From Dasania sp. GY-MA-18 (GTDB lineage: Bacteria; Pseudomonadota; Gammaproteobacteria; Pseudomonadales; Dasaniaceae), in contig NZ_JANHAP010000004.1 of NCBI RefSeq assembly GCF_024734385.1, positions 1 to 64,000 of the forward strand: a stretch of 64,000 bases of DNA. The letters are read 5' to 3'. The translations under genes were made by a program, and so were the position numbers. The notes under the pieces were generated by a model that saw only the letters and a list, made by a program, of their open reading frames with translations, did not search any database and was not told the origin of the DNA. This document shows positions 57,640 through 64,000 of the stretch, in pieces. Each line of letters opens with the position of its first letter. Position 1 is the stretch's first letter.

Positions 57640-58092
57640 ATGACTAAAATCCCTACCCCTCATGCTCCCACCATAGATATTAGTGAGCTGGCCAAGCGCT
57701 CTGGGCTACCCGCCGCCACCCTACGCTTTTATGAAGACAAAGGTTTAATTCACTCTATAGGCCGCAACGGTTTACGCCGCGTATTCAGCAGTAAAGTGTT
57801 AGAGCAATTAGCGCTCATTGCTCTGGGACACAACGCGGGCTTTTCGCTAAGCGAAATCGCCGACATGCTCACCGCCAACGGCCCCGATATAGACCGCCAG
57901 CAACTTAGCCGCAAGGCCGATGAACTAGACCTACAAATCAAACAGCTCGGCGCCATGCGCAATGGCCTGCGCCATGCCGCCGCCTGTCCGGCACCGCAAC
58001 ATTTAGACTGCCCTAAGTTTCAGCAGTTGTTACGGGTAGTAGCAAAAAAGGTCATTCAGCCGCGGCGTAAAAGCCCAGCAACAAAGGTCTAG
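57640..58092 (+). CDS. MerR-family transcriptional regulator
   Basis: A 150-residue regulator with the N-terminal winged helix ISELAKRSGLPAATLRFYED and RRVFSSKVLEQLALI, then a coiled-coil dimer helix. Its C-terminal CPAPQHLDCPKF has two Cys, which could form a metal or redox sensor as in SoxR/CueR relatives. It is divergent from tpm with about 98 bp between them. The ligand is unknown. Confidence 0.88.
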   Translation: MTKIPTPHAPTIDISELAKRSGLPAATLRFYEDKGLIHSIGRNGLRRVFSSKVLEQLALIALGHNAGFSLSEIADMLTANGPDIDRQQLSRKADELDLQIKQLGAMRNGLRHAAACPAPQHLDCPKFQQLLRVVAKKVIQPRRKSPATKV

Positions 58093-58139
58093 ACTACACT
58101 CAGCTTGCTGCTCACCCATTGCCCAATAGACTATCAACC

Positions 58140-58727
58140 ATGGCTACACTCACCCATTTGCTCAAAGACATACGCGCCTGCAGCCTCTGTGAGCCCCACT
58201 TGCCCTGTGGTGCTAGACCAGTACTGCAAGCTCATCGCAGCGCCAAAATTTTAATTGCCGGGCAGGCGCCGGGGCGTAAAGTACATGAGTCTGGCATCCC
58301 CTTTGACGACGCCAGTGGTGACAGATTGCGTGACTGGCTAGGGGTTAGCCGCCAGCAGTTTTACGACCCCAAACTTTTTGCCATAACCCCTATGGGCTTT
58401 TGCTACCCCGGCACGGGCCAGTCCGGCGACCTGCCACCGCGCCCCGAATGCGCCGCCACTTGGCGGCAGCAATTATTAGCCCAGCTACCCAATATAGAAC
58501 TTAGCTTGGTATTAGGCCGCTATGCTCAGGCTTACCACCTTAGCCCTCAGCAGAAAAACCTCACTGCTACCGTGCAGGCCTGGCAGGTCTATTGGCCGCA
58601 GCAATTGCCCCTGCCCCACCCCAGCCCGCGCAATAACTTGTGGCTGCGCCGCAATCCTTGGTTTGAGGCCGAGGTACTGCCCGCATTAAAGCAACGGGTT
58701 AAACATTTGCTACAAGCGGGCTACTAA
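58140..58727 (+). CDS. Uracil-DNA glycosylase superfamily protein
   Basis: A 195-residue protein from ATG 58140; a TTG at 58119 is less likely. It has a CSLCEPHLPCGARP cysteine region, the UDG-fold motif ILIAGQAPGRKVHESGIPFD and PHPSPRNNLWLRRNPW, which is motif-2-like. The GQAPG form and the position of HPSPRN match bacterial uracil-DNA-glycosylase-like proteins often annotated as such without tested activity. The catalytic Asp is not evident, so repair activity is uncertain. Confidence 0.8.
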   Translation: MATLTHLLKDIRACSLCEPHLPCGARPVLQAHRSAKILIAGQAPGRKVHESGIPFDDASGDRLRDWLGVSRQQFYDPKLFAITPMGFCYPGTGQSGDLPPRPECAATWRQQLLAQLPNIELSLVLGRYAQAYHLSPQQKNLTATVQAWQVYWPQQLPLPHPSPRNNLWLRRNPWFEAEVLPALKQRVKHLLQAGY

Positions 58728-58777
58728 TACCGCTACAATGGCGGCCTTATCCTAGATCATTACACAGCGAGTACAGT

Positions 58778-59218
58778 ATGCGAGTTTGCGGCGTTGAACT
58801 AACCACTAGCGAGGCGAATATTTGCCTATTAGGCCAAGATAAGGGCGTGTTTGAAGTAGCCGACTGTCGCCAGCGCGTTTTCACCCTAGCCAAAACCGAC
58901 AGCACTACCGCCATACGCGAGTTTCAATTTAGTTTTAAAAAGCTAATGGAAGATTACAAGGTGGATGAAGTAGTCATTATAGAGCGCGCCCCTAAGGGCA
59001 AGTTGGCGGGTAGTGCCATCAGCTTTAAATTGGAAGCCGCCATACAGCTGATTGATATACCGGTGACCTTAATGAACTACAGCACCATGAAAGAGCTGAT
59101 CAAAAATAATAAAGTGGCGATAGACTTTAACAGCCTGGGCTTAAAAAAGTTTCAACAAGCGGCTTTTAATGTGGCTTACGCTTATCAAAACCAATTGCTG
59201 TATCCAGAGAAACCATAG
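58778..59218 (+). CDS. DUF3010-family protein
   Basis: A 146-residue protein: MRVCGVELTTSEANICLLG, FTLAKTDSTTAIREFQFSF, VVIIERAPKGKLAGSAISFK and YSTMKELIKNN. This is the DUF3010 family of gammaproteobacteria, with an RNase-H-like/RuvC-like strand order (conserved Glu7 and Glu in IIERAPKG). No function is known. A single gene. Confidence 0.78.
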   Translation: MRVCGVELTTSEANICLLGQDKGVFEVADCRQRVFTLAKTDSTTAIREFQFSFKKLMEDYKVDEVVIIERAPKGKLAGSAISFKLEAAIQLIDIPVTLMNYSTMKELIKNNKVAIDFNSLGLKKFQQAAFNVAYAYQNQLLYPEKP

Positions 59219-59246
59219 GGCTGACAGCACCCTATAGGCTAGCCTT

Positions 59247-59272
59247 GGACACCGGCCTACGCCGGTGTGACC
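59247..59272. repeat. GGA-hairpin dispersed repeat (second copy type)
   Basis: GGA-CACCGGC-CTAC-GCCGGTG-TGACC, with the same end bases as the element at 32,328-32,363, between DUF3010 and TPM-domain genes. Confidence 0.65.
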
Positions 59273-59354
59273 AGCGAGTAGCGTGTATTAACATTGCAGC
59301 ATGTTTTCTACTCGCCGCTTTCAACTCCATATTTAATGTACTGCCGCCATTAAC

Positions 59355-59975
59355 TCACAACAACACCAAATGATTAGGCAATTCATTTTTTTCTGCTGTG
59401 GCAGGGGCGTACTGCTTTAACAATGCACCACATTGTTCTATACAGCTGATAAACCCCTGCTGAGTATTACCGGCTTTAACCTGCGCAGTAAAAGCATCAA
59501 TAATTTGCTGCCACTGTTTATCGTCTACCTGCTGCGCTATACCTCTATCGGCCAGTATTTCTACATAATGTTCAGCCTCGGAAACAAACACCAGCACCCC
59601 TGTTTCGCCTTTGGTGTGGTGCAAGTTATTATCCAAAAACTGCCGCCTGGCTAAACTGGAGGCACGCCACTGCTGTACTGACTTAGGCACTAAGCGCATT
59701 TTTATAAACGGTATACGAAAGACTAAAGCTGCGCAGGCAAAAGTCAGCCACTGAGCTTTGAGTAAATCTATGCCGTCCAACCACAGCGGTGTAAAGCGCA
59801 ATAACACCGGCACTAATAAAGCGAGTAGCGCCGCCCACAAGGTGGGGATGTAGTAGTAATTGTCGGCCTGCTTAGCTAATACCGTGACTAACTCGGCATC
59901 GGTTTGCTGCTCTACTTGCTGTATCGCTGCGCTAATTTGCGCCAGTTGTTGTTCATTTAATGCTTTCATTACCAA
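59355..59975 (-). CDS. TPM-domain membrane protein
   Basis: A protein of up to 206 residues (start ATG 59975 or 59969). The N-terminal LNEQQLAQISAAIQQVEQQT and TDAELVTVLAKQADNY resemble the TPM domain. Two hydrophobic segments lie at about residues 46-63 and 74-90. A second part, VLVFVSEAEHYVEILADRGI, is also TPM-like. It is the last gene of the lemA operon; it probably works with the secreted-side TPM protein upstream. Role unknown. Confidence 0.82.
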   Translation of the reverse strand: MVMKALNEQQLAQISAAIQQVEQQTDAELVTVLAKQADNYYYIPTLWAALLALLVPVLLRFTPLWLDGIDLLKAQWLTFACAALVFRIPFIKMRLVPKSVQQWRASSLARRQFLDNNLHHTKGETGVLVFVSEAEHYVEILADRGIAQQVDDKQWQQIIDAFTAQVKAGNTQQGFISCIEQCGALLKQYAPATAEKNELPNHLVLL

Positions 59976-60712
59976 CCTCCCGACGCACCGCCGCCACCAA
60001 AACCACCACCGCCGCCAGAAAATCCGCCGCCGCCAAAGCCGCCGCCTCCTCTGTAACCACCACCAAAGCCGCCACTACCGTAATGGCTGCCATAGCGGCT
60101 GCTACTCATGCCGGTAGGTCGCATCATGCCTAACATAGGGCCGGCAATAATCAATAAGAAAATCAGCATCCAAAGTTTATCGGATTTTTTGCCGCTGCCT
60201 GCGCGTTTATTCATCACATACTTGCCTCCCAGGGCCTCAATAATGGCTTGCGCCCCCGCTTGTATGCCGCCGGGAAAATCACCTGTTTTGAATGCGGGCC
60301 TGATAATGCTGTAGATAATATTAGAGCTTATGGCATCGGTAAGCTGGCCCTCTAAGCCATAACCCACCTCTATACGTATCTTGCGCTCTTGCTGCGCGAC
60401 GATTAGCAGCACGCCATTATTTTTATCTTTTTGGCCTATGCCCCAATGCCTAGCCAGCTGATAGCCAAAGCTTTCTATATCGTAGCCCTGTAGGTTGGGC
60501 AGGGTTACCACGACTACTTGGTTGCCATCGGCGTTTTCATGAGCCGTTAATAAGCTAGTTAAGCGCTGCTCATCGTCGGGGCTAAGTAGCTCGGCATTAT
60601 CCACTACTCTGCCGGTCAATTTAGGGTAACTGATTTCTGCTAAGGCCAGAGTGCTTATCAACTGCGCAAGCGAAATCAGCGCGAGGTATTTGATGGACTT
60701 ATAAATCCACAT
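59969..60712 (-). CDS. YgcG-type TPM-domain protein with Gly-rich tail
   Basis: A 247-residue protein: signal peptide (LALISLAQLISTLALA), TPM domain (LTGRVVDNAELLSPDDEQRL, QVVVVTLPNLQGYDIESF, IRIEVGYGLEGQLTDAISS), a membrane helix (LWMLIFLLIIAGPMLGM) and a Gly/Ser/Phe-rich tail of GGGFGG repeats. This domain order is typical of proteins paired with LemA. It overlaps the following TPM gene by 7 bp. Confidence 0.88.
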   Translation of the reverse strand: MWIYKSIKYLALISLAQLISTLALAEISYPKLTGRVVDNAELLSPDDEQRLTSLLTAHENADGNQVVVVTLPNLQGYDIESFGYQLARHWGIGQKDKNNGVLLIVAQQERKIRIEVGYGLEGQLTDAISSNIIYSIIRPAFKTGDFPGGIQAGAQAIIEALGGKYVMNKRAGSGKKSDKLWMLIFLLIIAGPMLGMMRPTGMSSSRYGSHYGSGGFGGGYRGGGGFGGGGFSGGGGGFGGGGASGGW

Positions 60713-61308
60713 TAAAAGTTAACCTCGGGGGCTTGTTCAGCAGTTTCGTTGGTAGCCTGGTAGGTTTCACGTATGGGCATATCGCTGTATAAAAAGCTGT
60801 GCCATAAACGGCCGGGGAAGGTGCGGATTTCGGTATTGTATTTACCGACCGCCGCTATGTAATCACGGCGCGCCACACTGATACGATTTTCAGTACCCTC
60901 TAATTGCGACTGCAACGCTAAAAAGTTTTGATTGGCTTTTAAATCAGGATAACGCTCTACCACCACCATTAAACGGCTTAACGCGCTGCTTAACTGGCCC
61001 TGTGCTTGTTCAAATTGCTGCAAGGCTTGCGGGTTGTTAAGCACATCGGCATTGACCTGCATGCTACCCACTTTGGCTCTGGCCTCAACCACCGCCTGTA
61101 AGGTTTCGGTTTCATGAGCGGCATAGCCCTTTACCGTGGCTACTAGATTGGGCACTAAATCGGCGCGGCGTTGGTATTGGTTTTCTACCTGCGCCCAGCT
61201 GGCTTTTACCTGCTCATCAAAGGTGGGGATATTGTTAATACCACAGCCACTGAGTGCAATCATCATTAATAAGGCTATAAAACTTTGTTTTACAGTTTGT
61301 GTGTTCAT
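60712..61308 (-). CDS. lemA: LemA-family protein
   Basis: A 198-residue four-helix LemA protein with an N-terminal lipoprotein-like signal (SFIALLMMIALSGC). It has the family core QVENQYQRRADLVPNLVATV, YAAHETETLQAVVEARAKV and RISVARRDYIAAVGKYN, then FPGRLWHSF. LemA proteins are membrane-associated with an N-terminal outward topology; function is unclear. It overlaps the TPM gene by one base, forming lemA-tpm-tpm. Confidence 0.92.
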   Translation of the reverse strand: MNTQTVKQSFIALLMMIALSGCGINNIPTFDEQVKASWAQVENQYQRRADLVPNLVATVKGYAAHETETLQAVVEARAKVGSMQVNADVLNNPQALQQFEQAQGQLSSALSRLMVVVERYPDLKANQNFLALQSQLEGTENRISVARRDYIAAVGKYNTEIRTFPGRLWHSFLYSDMPIRETYQATNETAEQAPEVNF

Positions 61309-61486
61309 GTGTGGTGCTCGCTATTCGCATGTGAATAAAAAACTATGTGGCACTACCTGCTTAACCAGTGTAGCTAAATGGCTAAACTAAATCTAAGCTT
61401 AATCGATACCGCCTTTATAAATCACAAACATAATACGCTATGCTTAAGCACTCTGTTAACCACATGATCAAACAGTGGCCTATATA

Positions 61487-63805
61487 ATGACAATAAAAAA
61501 ACACTGCCTCTTTATTTCGGCGCTTATTTGCCAAAACATGGCCTATGCCACTCCCTTGGAAGAAATAATTGTCACTGCTCAGAAACGCCCGGTCGCTATG
61601 CAGAAACTCGGCCTAAGCATGCAGGCCATTAGCGGCGAGCAGCTTACCGCCCAACGCATAGGCAGCGCCAGGGATATACTCAGCCAGTTAAGCAATGTTA
61701 GCCTCAATGAGGTCAACCCGGTTAATACGGGCTTTACCTTACGTGGCGTGGGCACTAATAATTTTCATGGCAACGTCAGCCGAGCGGTGGCAATTTACCA
61801 AGATGAAATAGTGGTCAACCACCCTTATAGTGGTGTTATCAGCTTATTTGATATGCAGCGGGTAGAGGTACTGCGCGGCCCGCAAAATGCCCTGTTTGGC
61901 CGCAATGCCATAGGGGGTGCGATTAATTATATTAGCGCTAGCCCTAAAACTGGCGCTGCGCCACAAGGCTATATCAACGCCAGCGTGGGTGAGTACGGTT
62001 TATTTGCCAGCCAAGGGGCTTTAGGCTTTACCCTTAACGATGAGCATGCCATGCGGCTAGCCTATGCCAGCGAGCAGCGCGATGGCCTGTTTCGCAACCA
62101 AGCCCCCGGCAGAGTTGGAGAAAAATTAGGCGGCGTCGATAAACAGGCCTGGCGCGCACAATGGCTAAGCGAGCCCAGCCCCCACACCGCAATACTGGTT
62201 AATTGGCATGGCAGCCGCATGCAGGGCTTAGGTATGGGCAATAAGGCCATAGGCCTAAGAGACCCAAACGATGCTAGCAGCCCCTGCTCAGCTGCCGAGC
62301 TTAGCCAACCCGATTTTGAAAGCCGGGTGAATTGTGTCAGCGCTAGCGGCAGTAATCCCTCCACCGATGATTGGCATACGCTGTATGACGTTTCACCCGC
62401 CAAGCAAGATATCGCCAGCCAAGGCGGCTATATCAAAGTAGTACATGATTGGCCGACTATGACCCTAACCAGCATCAGCGCCCTCGATAAAACCGAGGTA
62501 GAATTTTCTGAAGATTTAGCCGGTGACAGCAGCCTGCGTATGATTGCCTTTCAAGATTCCGAATTTGAGCAAATCAGCCAAGAGCTGCGCCTAGCTAGCA
62601 GCCACGAGCAAGCTTGGCAGTGGTTGATAGGTTTGAATTATTTTAAAGAAGACATCTTACAGGCCACTAATGTACGCAGAGTTATTATTGCCAATAACGC
62701 GCCAATTACCGCCTCTAATATTCTTGATCAAGATAATGAAGAATACGCACTATTTGGCCAACTCGATTACCATATCAACCCAAAAACGACTTGGCATATA
62801 GGCTTGCGTTATAGCCATGATGAAAAATTAGCTGATTCGCGCTTTGGCTTAGTGCTTACCCCCGAAGCCTTATACCCCGCCGACACATTTATTAGCCAAG
62901 CACTGGTACAAGAACTTAGCGGCCCCAATCCCGCCGCCTGCCAACCCGGGCTGTTGCCTTGTGTATTTATGCTCAATAATCTTAAACAACGCTTAGAGGA
63001 ACTCGGCGGCAATATCAGCGTAGACCATCAATATAAAGACAATATTTTGCTCTATAGCAGCTATGGTCATGGCTATAAATCTGGCGGTTTTGATACCCGC
63101 GCCTTAGCGGCTTTTGCCGGTACCGCCAACACCCCGGTAGAGCCAGAATACTTAGACTCCATAGAATTTGGTTTTAAAGCCAACTCAGTTGATCAACAGT
63201 TGGCCATTAACGGCGCGCTGTTTTATTACCTATGGCAGGATTTACAAACCTTTGATGTGGTTAACGGCAGCCCGGGTTTTGTAAACATTCCCAAAAGCAT
63301 TATCTATGGCTTAGAGCTGGAGAGCAGCTGGCAGGCACCTGCGCAGTGGTTAATACAAGGCTCCATAGGCTGGTTACACAGCGAAATTAAAGATGCAGGC
63401 CAGCTCAGCAATATAGATAAAGGCCACGAATTACAAAACACCCCAGAGCTAAGTTTTACTGGCGCTATCACTAAAACCATTAACGGCCATTATGGCGAGT
63501 GGCAAATTAGAGGCGAGAGCCGCTATGTTAGCAGCCAACTTGATAGCTTGAAGTTTTCCAACGACCTATTTAGCAAACGAGACAGCCAGCTTTACTTTAA
63601 CCTTAGCACTAGCTTTAGCCCCTATAACACAGGGCTAAGAGTCAGTTTATGGGCCGATAATATCAGCGAAGAAAAAACCTGCATACAGCAAAGCAGCTTG
63701 GATAACCCGTTAGTGGCCAGCCCCACCGATCTGAGCTCTACCCTCACCTGCGGCCCTAGCTCTGGCCAGCGCTTAGTGGGCATGAGTATTTATTATGAAC
63801 AATAA
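61487..63805 (+). CDS. TonB-dependent outer-membrane receptor (copy 3)
   Basis: The start at ATG 61487 gives a signal peptide MTIKKHCLFISALICQNMAYA; a GTG at 61475 is possible. The receptor is 772 residues: TonB-box-like LEEIIVTAQKRP, plug (LGLSMQAISGEQL, TLRGVGTNNFHGNVSRAVAI, RVEVLRGPQNALFGRNAIGG) and a barrel with Cys pairs in loops (PCSAAELSQPDFESRVNC, CQPGLLPC). It ends SIYYEQ, so the last residue is not the aromatic one that most barrels need. Ligand unknown. Confidence 0.88.
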   Translation: MTIKKHCLFISALICQNMAYATPLEEIIVTAQKRPVAMQKLGLSMQAISGEQLTAQRIGSARDILSQLSNVSLNEVNPVNTGFTLRGVGTNNFHGNVSRAVAIYQDEIVVNHPYSGVISLFDMQRVEVLRGPQNALFGRNAIGGAINYISASPKTGAAPQGYINASVGEYGLFASQGALGFTLNDEHAMRLAYASEQRDGLFRNQAPGRVGEKLGGVDKQAWRAQWLSEPSPHTAILVNWHGSRMQGLGMGNKAIGLRDPNDASSPCSAAELSQPDFESRVNCVSASGSNPSTDDWHTLYDVSPAKQDIASQGGYIKVVHDWPTMTLTSISALDKTEVEFSEDLAGDSSLRMIAFQDSEFEQISQELRLASSHEQAWQWLIGLNYFKEDILQATNVRRVIIANNAPITASNILDQDNEEYALFGQLDYHINPKTTWHIGLRYSHDEKLADSRFGLVLTPEALYPADTFISQALVQELSGPNPAACQPGLLPCVFMLNNLKQRLEELGGNISVDHQYKDNILLYSSYGHGYKSGGFDTRALAAFAGTANTPVEPEYLDSIEFGFKANSVDQQLAINGALFYYLWQDLQTFDVVNGSPGFVNIPKSIIYGLELESSWQAPAQWLIQGSIGWLHSEIKDAGQLSNIDKGHELQNTPELSFTGAITKTINGHYGEWQIRGESRYVSSQLDSLKFSNDLFSKRDSQLYFNLSTSFSPYNTGLRVSLWADNISEEKTCIQQSSLDNPLVASPTDLSSTLTCGPSSGQRLVGMSIYYEQ

Positions 63806-63826
63806 CAAACTAGCCCACCCTTCAAT

Positions 63827-64000
63827 ATGAAAAGCCTTAACAACAAACTAATACTCGATAAACATAAAATTATTATCGGCACCGCCTTGGCGTGGGCAGG
63901 CATACACATTATCACTATGGTAGCCCGCTCCATTAAATTGGGTGTAGGCCATGTTTTTACTATCAGTCCTCTATCGGTACTGTTCTGCCTGGGTTTGTGC
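63827..64000 (+). CDS. N-terminal part of a membrane protein (cut by window end)
   Basis: 58 codons are visible: MKSLNNKLILDKHKIIIGTA, then a hydrophobic helix (ALAWAGIHIITMVARS) and a second (FTISPLSVLFCLGLC). It starts 21 bp after the receptor and is probably co-transcribed. No family can be named from this stretch. Confidence 0.6.
   Translation, partial: MKSLNNKLILDKHKIIIGTALAWAGIHIITMVARSIKLGVGHVFTISPLSVLFCLGLC

Overview
The window looks like the chromosome of a marine, heterotrophic gammaproteobacterium near the Cellvibrionales/Spongiibacteraceae. This is inferred from gene order and family mix (lptD-surA-pdxA-rsmA-apaG-apaH, rpsU-dnaG-rpoD, the Pseudomonas-type AmgK/MurU recycling pair, rpe-gph near trpGDC, several TonB-dependent receptors), not from any rRNA marker.

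Region 1 (1-11,050), tryptophan and surroundings. trpG-trpD-trpC and rpe-gph lie on the minus strand, where pseudomonads have one rpe-gph-trpE-trpG-trpD-trpC cluster. The space between gph and trpG is filled by plus-strand genes: trpR, a second-type trpE/trpG pair, and a carbamoyltransferase-SxtJ-DUF5989-SGNH cassette. A trp-operator-like palindrome touches the trpR start codon.

Region 2 (11,050-33,770), core housekeeping. It holds amgK-murU (with a broken ABM-domain remnant after murU), lptD-surA-pdxA-rsmA-apaG-apaH, a LysE exporter, a TonB receptor, cca-folM, folB/folK, tsaD, rpsU-yqeY-dnaG-rpoD, cysK and a CAU tRNA. Stop-codon-overlapping heptamer repeats, CTAG-rich palindromes and hairpin repeats sit between these genes.

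Region 3 (33,770-47,910), an accessory island beside the tRNA. It begins with a decayed tRNA-like copy. Next come a dual-specificity phosphatase and an unusual fusion of an isochorismatase-like domain (catalytic Asp and Cys both replaced) to a kinase-like (TCAD9/APH-type) domain. A complete QatABCD anti-phage system follows. Then comes a leftward NAD operon (nadM-Nudix, nadV/NAMPT, SPFH, NAD-kinase-like) divergent from nrtR, and a small HAD protein. Two matching inverted operator candidates lie between nadM and nrtR, one inside a good sigma70 promoter. The combination of defence genes with NAD synthesis, an NAD-kinase-like protein and a nicotinamidase-fold pseudoenzyme is the most interesting system here.

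Region 4 (47,910-64,000), envelope and catabolism. It has a TPR-CHAT lipoprotein and a TonB receptor, then a Rieske oxygenase plus MFS transporter. The receptor and the oxygenase have near-identical promoters, each with a CCGTCATATGACGG-type operator. The oxygenase ribosome site is locked in a 12-bp inverted repeat. After these come tpm, a MerR regulator, a UDG-family protein, a DUF3010 protein, the lemA-TPM-TPM operon, a third TonB receptor and the start of a membrane protein cut by the window end.
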